Assembly (NCBI GenBank): GCA_938038735.1
Contig: CALHSW010000044.1
Coordinates: 1-45,876 of the forward strand
Direction: 5' to 3'
Source: an uncultured Bacteroidia bacterium
GTDB lineage: Bacteria; Bacteroidota; Bacteroidia; Bacteroidales; CAJPTX01
DNA: 45,876 nucleotides
Shown: positions 8,992 to 16,726 of the stretch, piece by piece
Position numbering within the stretch: the stretch's first letter is position 1
Layout of the letters: every line of letters starts with the position of its first letter
Translations under genes and position numbers: made by a program
Notes under the pieces: generated by a model
The model's input: only the letters and a program-made list of their open reading frames with translations
The model's database searches: none
Told to the model about the DNA's origin: nothing

Positions 8992-9453
8992 CTATTTAAT
9001 GAACTCCATGTGCGACTCATCGGTAATACGCTCGCAGTAGTGGCAGCGCAGCGTCACCGGGTCGCCGTGAAGCACATCGAAGCGTGTCGTAATTTCGTCA
9101 TGATTGGTTATGCACTTTGGGTTAACGCACTTCACAATCCCCAAGATCTCCTTAGGAAGCGACACATCCATCTTCTCCACCACCTTGTACCCCCTAATGA
9201 TGTTGAGGCTGGCGTGCGGCGCCACGAGCGCAATGCGGTTTATCTCCTCCGGGAGAAAGAACTTCCCCGCCACCTTCACAATGGCCTTTTTCCCCATCCG
9301 TTTACTCTGCAAATTGGTACCAAAGGTCATCTGGTTCTCCAGCGTGCTGAGCCCAAGTATTTTGATTACCTTGAAAAGGCTACCCGCGGGAATATGGTCA
9401 ATCACCGTTCCCTCCTCTATAGCCGTTACAATTAACTCCTTTTCGCCTGCCAT
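8992..9453 (-). CDS. pyrI: Aspartate carbamoyltransferase regulatory chain PyrI
   Basis: PyrI binds nucleotides and zinc and gives aspartate carbamoyltransferase its allosteric control by ATP and CTP. The 153-residue product has the same length as the E. coli chain. The C-terminal zinc site is Cys109, Cys114, Cys137 and Cys140, in CVNPKC and CHYC. The N-terminal allosteric domain shows IEEGTVIDHIPAG and the GTNLQSKRMGKK basic stretch. I start it at ATG 9453, which has GAGAGGAG nine bases upstream, rather than the in-frame TTG three codons earlier. It follows pyrB by 43 bases, forming the classic pyrBI pair. Confidence 0.95.
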   Translation of the reverse strand: MAGEKELIVTAIEEGTVIDHIPAGSLFKVIKILGLSTLENQMTFGTNLQSKRMGKKAIVKVAGKFFLPEEINRIALVAPHASLNIIRGYKVVEKMDVSLPKEILGIVKCVNPKCITNHDEITTRFDVLHGDPVTLRCHYCERITDESHMEFIK

Positions 9454-9496
9454 GGTCTTCAACTCCTCTCAATTCTATTTTGTGCCTATATCTCTT

Positions 9497-10420
9497 TTAT
9501 CGTAGCTTCAACTCCTTGCGCCCGAGTATTGACGATATAATCGCCATACGGGTGTACACGCCGTTGCGAGCCTGCTGGAAGTAGTACGCCTTGGGCGAGG
9601 CATCCACATCCATCGAAATCTCATTCACTCGCGGCAGCGGGTGCAGCACCTTCATGTTGGGTTTTGAGTTGCTGAGAATATCGTTGTGCAGCACGTACAC
9701 GTTTTTCACCTTCTCATACTCTAGAGGATCAGAAAAGCGCTCACGCTGCACGCGCGTCATGTAGAGAATATCGCAGTCATCCACATGGTCTCCGAGCGTG
9801 GTGTACTCCTCGTAGGGTAATCTATTCTCATTGAGGAAAATCCTATACTCCTCGGGGAGTCGTAGCTCCGGCGGCGCAATGAAGCGGAAAGTTGGATTGA
9901 AATGTGACATCGCCATAATCAGGGAATGCACCGTACGCCCATACTTCAAATCCCCCACCATCGTAATCGTTAGGTTCTCCAGCGTACCCTGCGTCTTGCG
10001 GATGGAGAAAAGGTCGAGAAGCGTCTGCGTGGGGTGCTGGTTCGCGCCATCCCCGGCGTTGACTATCGGCACTGGGGCCACCTCCGACGCATAGCGCGCT
10101 GTGCCCTCCAGCGGATGACGCATAACGATGAGATCCACGTAGTTCGATACGGTTAGGATGGTGTCGTTAAGCGACTCCCCCTTTGAGACGCTCGAAGAGG
10201 CCGCCTCGGAGAACCCCAGCACGCGCCCCCCGAGCTGGTTTACCGCGCTCTCGAAGCTCAGCCTCGTGCGCGTTGACGGCTCAAAAAAGAGCGTGGCCAC
10301 CACGCAGTCGTCCAGCACGTGCTGCCGCGGATTACGCGAAAATTCCTCGGCGAGGTCGAGGATCCCCACGATCTCCTCCCGCGACAGGTCTTTGATTGAT
10401 ACCAACGATTTACCTTTCAT
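9497..10420 (-). CDS. pyrB: Aspartate carbamoyltransferase catalytic chain PyrB
   Basis: PyrB joins carbamoyl phosphate and aspartate to give carbamoyl aspartate, the committed step of pyrimidine synthesis. The 307-residue product shows the carbamoyl phosphate site FEPSTRTRLSFE (Ser49-Thr-Arg-Thr-Arg53), HPLEGTARYA, the HPTQTLLDLFSI motif, and the aspartate-binding LHPLPRVNEI loop near the C-terminus. The length matches the catalytic chain. With PyrI it should form the dodecameric enzyme. It starts 13 bases after the yigZ stop, with AAGGAG directly before the ATG. Confidence 0.97.
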   Translation of the reverse strand: MKGKSLVSIKDLSREEIVGILDLAEEFSRNPRQHVLDDCVVATLFFEPSTRTRLSFESAVNQLGGRVLGFSEAASSSVSKGESLNDTILTVSNYVDLIVMRHPLEGTARYASEVAPVPIVNAGDGANQHPTQTLLDLFSIRKTQGTLENLTITMVGDLKYGRTVHSLIMAMSHFNPTFRFIAPPELRLPEEYRIFLNENRLPYEEYTTLGDHVDDCDILYMTRVQRERFSDPLEYEKVKNVYVLHNDILSNSKPNMKVLHPLPRVNEISMDVDASPKAYYFQQARNGVYTRMAIISSILGRKELKLR

Positions 10421-10433
10421 CTCCTTGCTTTTG

Positions 10434-11099
10434 CTAATTGTTTTCCATTTTCTTCATAATCGGAGCGTACGGCGGTGGCAAAATGCGCACCCCCTCCTTT
10501 GCGCCCTCTATGCGCGTCTGCACTCCGTAGCTCTCTGTCCACGCCACCACCGCCTCCACCCTCTCCTCCGGCCATGCCGCCTCAATGTGGCACGTTTCCG
10601 CCTCGTACCGCTCCGCCACAATGCGCCCCTCTGTCTCCTTGATGTAGGGGTGCAGGGCACTCAGCGCCCCGTAGGGGCAAACCAACGAGAGCTGCCGCTC
10701 CAAGGGCCGCTCCTCAATCGCTGCGCCCGCAAGAGCCTCCTCCACGGCGCCGCGGTAGGCAGCGATCAGCCCCGGCACGCCCAGTTTTATACCCCCGAAG
10801 TAGCGCACCACAGCCCCCAACGTATACGACAGCTCTGCGCGCTGCAGCGCATGGAGTATCGGCCGCCCCGCCGAACCGCTCGGCTCCCCATCGTCATTGA
10901 TAACCGGCTGAACCGTTTCGTCAATTACGATTGCATAGCAAACATGACGCGCCGCATGGTGCGCCCCTCGGATCTCATCAAGTGCTACCTTGGCATCGGC
11001 TTCGCCCCGTATGGGCTGAAGGTAGGCTATAAAACGACTCCTACGATCTTTATAGATCCCCTCAACGCGTTCAGTCAGAATTCTATAACTTGCCCCCAT
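10434..11099 (-). CDS. yigZ: YigZ/IMPACT-family protein
   Basis: A 221-residue member of the UPF0029/IMPACT family. The N-terminal domain carries the signature YKDRRSRFIAYLQPI and the block NDDGEPSGSAGRPILHAL...AVVRYFGGIKLGVPGLIAAY. The C-terminal ~70 residues form the usual second small domain. The bacterial role is not well defined; a link to translation or RNA binding has been proposed for relatives. The open frame extends upstream to a TTG at 11249, but I use ATG 11099 because GGAGG lies eight bases before it, the family begins here, and the length then fits. It appears to be the first gene of a yigZ-pyrB-pyrI unit. Confidence 0.92.
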   Translation of the reverse strand: MGASYRILTERVEGIYKDRRSRFIAYLQPIRGEADAKVALDEIRGAHHAARHVCYAIVIDETVQPVINDDGEPSGSAGRPILHALQRAELSYTLGAVVRYFGGIKLGVPGLIAAYRGAVEEALAGAAIEERPLERQLSLVCPYGALSALHPYIKETEGRIVAERYEAETCHIEAAWPEERVEAVVAWTESYGVQTRIEGAKEGVRILPPPYAPIMKKMENN

Positions 11100-11434
11100 C
11101 ACCGTCTCCTCCCCTCCGCTATCGCCACGTTGCCTATAGAAAAAACGTTGCCACGCCCCGCGTTTCGCGGATTTTCGGCAGCGGCTACCCTCTCTTTCGC
11201 GCTGCCGTGCGGGGAGCTGTGAAACATTCCGCCCCCCATTTGCTAGCAACTAACGTTCACGCACATTCTAGGGCTTAAACGCTTTCCCTCCGGAAAATGT
11301 TACGCACCACAGGTGAAAATTTTCTCAAACCACTGTAAACCAACTGAAAAAAGAGAAGTACTGGGCAACTGATGGAAAGATTTCTCAGCCAAAGACTCCC
11401 CCTCAAATCCGAATTAACCCGCCACGAACCTACC

Positions 11435-11494
11435 ATCCCCTTCGCATCAAATTCGGATTTCTCCGGAGAAATCCGAATTTGATGCGAAGGGGAT
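11435..11494. repeat. Perfect 60-bp palindrome (copy 1)
   Basis: The 30 bases from ATCCCCTTCGCATCAAATTC onward are followed at once by their exact reverse complement; the centre is CTCCGGAG. Symmetry stops at both edges. The outer arm CCCCTTCGCATCAAA and the centre recur in the element at 31595-31638, which points to a small repeat family rather than an ordinary terminator. The sub-arm AAATCCGAATT also appears once more just upstream (about 11405-11415). Confidence 0.9.
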
Positions 11495-11566
11495 CCAAAT
11501 TGGGTGGGGTGCTAATGGATAATAAACACGTGAAACCAAGTTTCTGCCAACGGCAGCGGCTAGGCT

Positions 11567-11782
11567 ATGTATAGCTTATGCTGGGATGCAAGACGCTACA
11601 GCACGCCTTACACAATAAGCATATGCGGCGCAGATAATTCCCTTACATCGTGGACAACCAGCGCAGTAGACCTAATCGCCTATAGCTTCCTCCACAACAA
11701 GCCCAAGGTACACCTCAAGAACGGGAGATGGGAACACATCAAACCATGCTTTAAGCTGAATACGCATTGCTCTAGCAAGTGA
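11567..11782 (+). pseudogene. Degenerate coding remnant, possibly of a transposase
   Basis: Around 11581-11640 the DNA is clearly similar to 16550-16615 on the other side of the LRR gene (AGCATATGCGGCGCAGAT against AGCACATGCGGCACAGAA, for example), but its reading frame is broken by TAA. A second stretch in another frame encodes VDLIAYSFLHNKPKVHL, which resembles the hydrophobic C-terminal end of some IS transposases in this phylum. I read it as a deleted, decayed copy of a mobile gene. The family assignment is a guess; no inverted repeats or target duplication were found. Confidence 0.35.
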
Positions 11783-11903
11783 ACGCTCCTCCCTGCTGGG
11801 TTCGGATAATAAAAACTCGTCCTCGGTGACGAAAAAAATACCGAGTGCCTTGCAGGCATCGCAAGAGATTATGCAGGCATCTCGTTACACCTATGCATAC
11901 AAG

Positions 11904-11942
11904 AAAGCCGGGGCTTCCTATCATATTGGAAGCCCCGGCTTT
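11904..11942 (-). terminator. Terminator of the LRR gene
   Basis: A 15-base perfect stem (AAAGCCGGGGCTTCC at 11904-11918 with its complement at 11928-11942) and a nine-base loop, 21 bases after the LRR stop. On the minus strand the stem ends in TTTCTTG. Confidence 0.85.
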
Positions 11943-11963
11943 GAAATGTTTACAGTGAAACCT

Positions 11964-14900
11964 CTACCGTTTGACCACTTTAGCGGCCCTATCGCCGGTC
12001 CGCACAAGATACACTCCAGCGGGTAAAGTATGAAGATCAACAAATGTGTTTCCCTTAGCGGCCACCCGTAAGACCAAACGCCCCTCAGAGTCGTAGATCG
12101 CAACAAGGCCCTCGGCCTCCATGTAAATTCCGCTATTAGTGGGGTTAGGGTGTACCGCAAGCGGAGCTAACCGGTTCGCCTCAACGGCGGTGCCATTTTC
12201 AAACGCCGCGGTGACGTTAATATCTTTGCTAATCTTCGTATCCCGGCGGGGATTATCGGTTATCCCATCGCTCCACCTCACAAACCGGTAGCCAGTCGCT
12301 GGCACCGCCTCAACCGGCTCGCCATCCGCGCCGAAATGGACCGTTTGGGATGCACTACCCTTGATGGAGCCATTCGGGCCAGCAGAGTAGGTCAGCGAGT
12401 AGGCAATGGTCTCAAACTCTGCATTGTAAGTTGCGTCTCTATCAACCTTTTTGTCCTGGCGGGGATTGTCGGTTATCCCGTCGCTCCACCTCACAAACCG
12501 GTAGCCGGCCTCTGGCACCGCCTCGACCGGCTCGCCATCCGCGCCGATGTGGACCGTTTGGGACGCGTTACCCTTGATTCGACCGTGAGGGGTGGCTGTA
12601 TACGAGAGCGTGAAGCTCATCAATTCAAACTCTGCGGTAGCAGTGATGTCCCGCTTAACGTTCATGTCGCGGCGCGGATTACTCTTATCCCCATCGCTCC
12701 ACTGCTTGAATACGTATTTTGCGTCTTTGCTAGTTGCGCTAACTGCCGTTCCGTTATCACCGTAGCGTACCGTTTGAATCTGAATTCCTTGTAGCTCCCC
12801 ATGTTCTCCGACTGCGTACCTAAGCGTGTAGACGGCACGTTCAAACTCCGCTGAGACATTTAAGCCATACTCAACGTGCTGATCCTGGCGGGGGTTTGCG
12901 ATTTTCCCATCGCTCCACTTCACAAACCGGTAGCCGGCCTCTGGCACCGCCTCGACCGGCTCGCCATCCGCGCCGAAATGGACCGCTTGGGATGCGTTAC
13001 CCTTGATAGAGCCATTAGGGCCTGCGGAGTAGGTCAGCGAATAGGTGCATACTCCGCACTCCGCCGTACCGGTGAAAAAGTCCGCGTTTAGAACTTTATT
13101 CATTCCCTTCACCTGCCAATCCTTCCCAATGGCAATTCGACCGTTCGCCGATTGAAGCGCAGCCATGTTCTGGCCATCCAAACTCTGATCAATTGATCCT
13201 GGAAGAACCTCTATCGTAGAGACTTGCTTACCCGTTGGACTAGGTAGCGAGCAGAAGAGCTTATTCCAAGCCTCGTCGGAAAGGGGATTTCTAAGGCATC
13301 GCAAGAGGGAGACTTTGGTTCCACTCAGGTATAGCTCTTTGATTTTATTCGAACCGCAATCAATCTCGATGAGTTCTTTGCTATTTTCACAAATGAGAGA
13401 CTCAATCTGGTTGTTCTGGCAGCGTAAAGTGGTTAATACCCCACTGTGGCTAACGTCTATTCCAGTAATATTGTCCCCATTACCGGAGCAAAGGAATACG
13501 GGTATGTCGCCGTAGATTGTCATAACATCCCCTTTAGCCTTGATGGATTTCTCTGACCCACCGCCCTGCGGAACCTGAAATTTTTCCACCGTTTCGCCGC
13601 ATACTATCTTCACCCAATTAGCCTGCTGCATATCCACTTTGACAGTCCCCCCCTTCTTCACCCTGAGAGTTATATAGGAATCCATATTCACATCGCAATC
13701 GTGGTTTGATGTGAAGTGGATGAAGTCCTCATTTTTTTCATTGTAGACGACCTTCCAATTCTTCGCCATGGCGTTGTTACCGTTGGCAGCCATCATGCTA
13801 CTGACGTCGGAGCTAGCGGCATCCTTCGCAACACAGATGACTCCCTCCTTAACACCGGTGCGTGAGGGCAGGGCGCAGAAGAGCGCATTGAGAGTAGCGG
13901 TGGTAAAACCGTTTCCGAAGCAGGACAAAGACGAGAGGGCCGGATTCGCCGTTATGTCAATTGAGCTGAGACCATTGGCGTTACATTTGAATTCAGAGAG
14001 CAAGGGGTTGCTCTTGATACTGATATCATGCAACGGATTGTATGAACAATTCAGCTTGGTAAGCTTCGCATTATTATCCAAGTCGAGGGAGGAGAGACTA
14101 TTGTGAGAGCAATCAAGCGTTTGGAGTTTTTTGTTCTCTGAGAGGTCGAGCTTGGAGATGCTGTTGTTTGAACAGTTAAGCGATTCGAGGTTTTTGTTCT
14201 CTGAGAGGTCGAGCTCGGAGATGCTGTTGTTTGAACAGCTAAGCGTTTGGATTCCCTTGCTCTTGCGCACATCAAGCTCCGAGAGTCGGTTGCCACTGCA
14301 TGCGAGTGCATTGAGAGAGGCGTGCTGACTCACGTCAAGCGTGGAGAGCGCATTACGACTACAAAAGAGGTTCAGTAAGTTTTTTTGGCCGCTCACATCA
14401 AGCGTTTCAAGATTGTTATCACTGCAATACACAGTCATAAGCTTTCCGCTTGAACCAAGGTTCAACGAAGTGAGTCCATTCCCATCACAATCCAAACGCC
14501 ACAACTCATTGAAAGCTTGTAGGTCAAGCACCTCAATTCTATTTTTTCTGCAATTCAATTGATGAATTGAAGTATTCACTTTGAGCGAGGCAATCGCATT
14601 TTCACTGCAATCTAACTCATAGATCCCGTCATAATGGCTGGCATCAAGGGCGGTGAGATTCCCATAGTTTTTTGAACAGTACATCTTAGCAAACGAACCA
14701 TACACAGTAACGAGGGAGTCGGTGGCAACGAAGGAGAACCTACCATCCGGCAAAGATCTGCATTCATCGTAGCTACCGCAGATAACCCTTACCGCTTTGC
14801 CTGAGGCCCCGGTTAATAAGAATATGATTTCCGCGCCTACCTTAACCTTCATGGTGACAAAGCTATCCTTCGGGATACCGCAGATAAAAGAGCCCTTGAA

Positions 14901-16103
14901 GCCGGAGATCGGAGTAGCTTTCATGTCAGTAATTTGCCAGTTCTTAGCAGTAGCGTTGTTGCCGTTCGCGGCCAGGAGCCTCGCGGCCTCATCAGAGGTG
15001 GTCGATTCCACTGCCTTAAGTATACCCTTCTTGGATGATCCTGTGCGATCAGGCAAGGAGCAGATGAGGTTGTCAAATGCCTTGGCATCAAGGTTATTCT
15101 TAGCGCAGATTACATCGTTCAGTGCACCCCCTGCGGGAAGGTCGAGGGCAGCGATCTGATTTTCGGCGCAATTGAGCGATTGTAGGCGAGAATAGCCACC
15201 TATAGGAAGAGAGGTGAGTTGATTGGAGCGACAATTAAGGACTTTCAGCTCAGAGCCACTTGGCCCTTTCAGGGAGTTGAGCTGGTTCTCGGAACAATTT
15301 AGCTCCTTAAGTGTGACGCAGGCACTCAGATCAAGTGCCGTAAGGGAATTTGTGGAGCAATCGAGCTGCCGGAGCTTCGCGCAAGATGCCACATTGATTG
15401 TCGCAAGCTTGTTGTTGTGGCACATGAGGTCGCTAAGACTTTGGTTCCCATCCATATTGAGCTCCGTAAGCTCATTGACAGAACAGTCAAGCTTCTCTAA
15501 TTCGGGGTTATTGGTTGCTTTGAGCAACGATAGCCTATTGTTTTGGCATAAAAGAGAAGATAGCTTCTTCATGCCCGACAGGCTCAACGCAGTAATGGCA
15601 TTGTTCGAGCAAGTGATCCCAGTGAGATTGGGGCATCCCGCAAGTGCCAACCCCTGTATCCTATTATCGCTGCAAACAAGCGTTTGAAGGTTATCATTTT
15701 TCCCTAGGGTCAATGCTGTGATAGAGTTTCCTTGGCAGTGCAGACTCGTAAGACCCGCATTGCTAGAGGCATTTATCGCAATGATATTCTCCCCATTTCC
15801 CTGGCATAAAAGCTTGCGTACATTCCCATAGATTGTCATGGTAGAGCTTCCGGCAACAACTTCCTCTTTAACAAGACTGGACGGCGCTTGAAAGTCTTTT
15901 AAGGTTGATCCGCTTGCAATTCTTACCCAAGTGCCTGGCTCATCTACAAACATGCCAAACTTAATCGTTGCACCCTCCTTAACAGTAAGGGTAATGTAGC
16001 GGTTCTCGTTGAAAAGGTGCTCCGCGTGGAGGGTGGAAAACGAAAAACCTAAGGCACATAGCAACACTAAAAGAGCTCTGCGAAAAAGTAATGATGTTGT
16101 CAT
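11964..16103 (-). CDS. Secreted LRR protein with type IX sorting domain
   Basis: A 1379-residue surface or secreted protein. The signal peptide is residues 1-27 (LLVLLCALGFSFSTLHA). Three similar modules follow (~28-395, 405-795, 798-1000). Each has a beta-rich cap (YITLTVKEGATIKF type), a run of cysteine-containing leucine-rich repeats (pattern LxxLxCxxNxLxxLDLS), and a closing block with CSLPxxTG and a form of AANGNN...KNW; the third is shortest and has ANGRI. Residues ~1020-1302 are four ~70-residue repeats (YSLTYSAGPNGSIKG ... YRFVRWSDGITDNPR) of the InlB/Listeria-Bacteroides repeat type. Residues ~1312-1379 form a type A C-terminal sorting domain (VHPNPTNSGIYME...LPAGVYLVRT). Export by Sec and then the Por secretion system is inferred, with a likely role in adhesion. 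It has its own promoter and terminator. Confidence 0.9.
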   Translation of the reverse strand: MTTSLLFRRALLVLLCALGFSFSTLHAEHLFNENRYITLTVKEGATIKFGMFVDEPGTWVRIASGSTLKDFQAPSSLVKEEVVAGSSTMTIYGNVRKLLCQGNGENIIAINASSNAGLTSLHCQGNSITALTLGKNDNLQTLVCSDNRIQGLALAGCPNLTGITCSNNAITALSLSGMKKLSSLLCQNNRLSLLKATNNPELEKLDCSVNELTELNMDGNQSLSDLMCHNNKLATINVASCAKLRQLDCSTNSLTALDLSACVTLKELNCSENQLNSLKGPSGSELKVLNCRSNQLTSLPIGGYSRLQSLNCAENQIAALDLPAGGALNDVICAKNNLDAKAFDNLICSLPDRTGSSKKGILKAVESTTSDEAARLLAANGNNATAKNWQITDMKATPISGFKGSFICGIPKDSFVTMKVKVGAEIIFLLTGASGKAVRVICGSYDECRSLPDGRFSFVATDSLVTVYGSFAKMYCSKNYGNLTALDASHYDGIYELDCSENAIASLKVNTSIHQLNCRKNRIEVLDLQAFNELWRLDCDGNGLTSLNLGSSGKLMTVYCSDNNLETLDVSGQKNLLNLFCSRNALSTLDVSQHASLNALACSGNRLSELDVRKSKGIQTLSCSNNSISELDLSENKNLESLNCSNNSISKLDLSENKKLQTLDCSHNSLSSLDLDNNAKLTKLNCSYNPLHDISIKSNPLLSEFKCNANGLSSIDITANPALSSLSCFGNGFTTATLNALFCALPSRTGVKEGVICVAKDAASSDVSSMMAANGNNAMAKNWKVVYNEKNEDFIHFTSNHDCDVNMDSYITLRVKKGGTVKVDMQQANWVKIVCGETVEKFQVPQGGGSEKSIKAKGDVMTIYGDIPVFLCSGNGDNITGIDVSHSGVLTTLRCQNNQIESLICENSKELIEIDCGSNKIKELYLSGTKVSLLRCLRNPLSDEAWNKLFCSLPSPTGKQVSTIEVLPGSIDQSLDGQNMAALQSANGRIAIGKDWQVKGMNKVLNADFFTGTAECGVCTYSLTYSAGPNGSIKGNASQAVHFGADGEPVEAVPEAGYRFVKWSDGKIANPRQDQHVEYGLNVSAEFERAVYTLRYAVGEHGELQGIQIQTVRYGDNGTAVSATSKDAKYVFKQWSDGDKSNPRRDMNVKRDITATAEFELMSFTLSYTATPHGRIKGNASQTVHIGADGEPVEAVPEAGYRFVRWSDGITDNPRQDKKVDRDATYNAEFETIAYSLTYSAGPNGSIKGSASQTVHFGADGEPVEAVPATGYRFVRWSDGITDNPRRDTKISKDINVTAAFENGTAVEANRLAPLAVHPNPTNSGIYMEAEGLVAIYDSEGRLVLRVAAKGNTFVDLHTLPAGVYLVRTGDRAAKVVKR
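12198..13046 (-). repeat. Four tandem ~210-bp coding repeats in the LRR gene
   Basis: These encode residues ~1020-1302. Repeats 1, 3 and 4 are close to each other at the DNA level (CTCACAAACCGGTAGCC and CTCGCCATCCGCGCCGA recur), while the second counted from the protein N-terminus is more diverged. This arrangement allows repeat-number change by recombination. Confidence 0.8.
14100..14240 (-). repeat. Near-identical tandem LRR unit duplication
   Basis: Two adjacent LRR units of about 63 bases (residues ~621-661, CSNNSISELDLSENKNLE then CSNNSISKLDLSENKKLQ) differ at only a few bases. They look like a recent duplication within the second LRR module. Confidence 0.75.
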
Positions 16104-16178
16104 AATGGTGAAGAGTTAAAGGTTACACATACTCCCTCTGTGACTACGACGTAACAGGGTCAAAACACAATCACATTG

Positions 16179-16208
16179 CAAATGTATAACTGATTGAATA
16201 AATACAAA
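16179..16208 (-). promoter_or_regulatory. Promoter of the LRR gene
   Basis: On the minus strand TTTG (16208-16205) is followed after 18 bases by TACATTTG (16186-16179). This fits the Bacteroidota TTTG / TAnnTTTG promoter with slightly short spacing. It implies a leader of about 70 bases. Confidence 0.65.
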
Positions 16209-16350
16209 TACACATTAAGAAAAAAATGTTTTATAAAATTGTAGCTTATTGATTTTCAAATGCTTATTTTTCATTCTATGTATGCATTTTTCATTACAAA
16301 GAATGTGCGAGATGAGAATTCTGTTTAAGGCAAAACGTCATACATAAAAA

Positions 16351-16391
16351 ACCAAGCGTAGCCCATTGAAAAACAATGCGCTACGCTTGGT
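16351..16391 (-). terminator. Strong hairpin with T-run (minus strand)
   Basis: Twelve-base arms ACCAAGCGTAGC / GCTACGCTTGGT, one mismatch, then a five-base inner stem and five-base loop. On the minus strand the stem runs into TTTTTTATG. It can end transcripts coming from recQ or from the interval between, and insulates the LRR promoter. Confidence 0.75.
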
Positions 16392-16453
16392 CAAACAGGG
16401 AACTATTTTGCACCTTTACAACTGATAATCAACAAAATAGTAAACAGCCTCCC

Positions 16454-16648
16454 ATGCTGAGCGAGAATATACTTAAAAATTACTACCTGCTCAATGAGTT
16501 CTCCAAGCTTTTTGATGCGGCTCTGCAGGCGCATGGCCGCAAGCTGCGCTGCTGGATGCTAATGCGCGCCTTCCACAGTGAGCACATGCGGCACAGAAAA
16601 TTCCTTTACATTGCTTACCATGCTACCTGCTCTTTTTGCACAAGGTAG
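16454..16648 (+). pseudogene. Short remnant related to the one at 11567, possible transposase N-terminus
   Basis: An open frame of 64 residues from an internal ATG, beginning MLSENILKNYYLLNEFSKLF. Its second half matches at DNA level the remnant at 11581-11640 on the other side of the LRR gene. The opening resembles the N-terminus of IS982-type transposases (a short helix with DEFCKLF-like sequence), but that is from memory and weak. No downstream catalytic part exists, so it is a fragment if real. The ATG at 16376 lies inside the hairpin and is not credible. Confidence 0.35.
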
Positions 16649-16651
16649 CCA

Positions 16652-16687
16652 TTTTGTTGTGTAAATGCAGGTACTTACACAACAAAA
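16652..16687 (-). terminator. Hairpin downstream of recQ
   Basis: Thirteen-base perfect arms (TTTTGTTGTGTAA / TTACACAACAAAA) around a ten-base loop, 39 bases beyond the recQ stop. The stem ends in A/T at both sides, so it could work in either direction. Confidence 0.65.
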
Positions 16688-16726
16688 CGATTGGGAAGAA
16701 AGAAAAATTGCACTTTGAATTTGAAC

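Larger units (their letters stand above)
11100..11903. other. Gene-poor interval between yigZ and the LRR gene
   Basis: About 800 bases without an intact gene. It holds the palindrome at 11435-11494 and the degenerate coding remnant at about 11567-11782. A short direct repeat TGCAGGCATC occurs twice near 11850-11885. I see nothing else that I can support. Confidence 0.6.

Noticed and set aside
9454..9462. TTG start three codons upstream of pyrI
   Set aside because: ATG 9453 has a good Shine-Dalgarno and gives exactly the family length of 153.
11100..11249. 50-residue N-terminal extension of YigZ from a TTG
   Set aside because: The extension is low-complexity Arg/Gly-rich, while ATG 11099 has GGAGG at the right distance and matches the family start.
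11782..11830. tRNA-like TGGGTTCGGAT
   Set aside because: No acceptor or anticodon stem can be formed around it.
12198..13046. CRISPR-like array in the LRR gene
   Set aside because: The repeats are in-frame coding units of ~210 bp without spacers.
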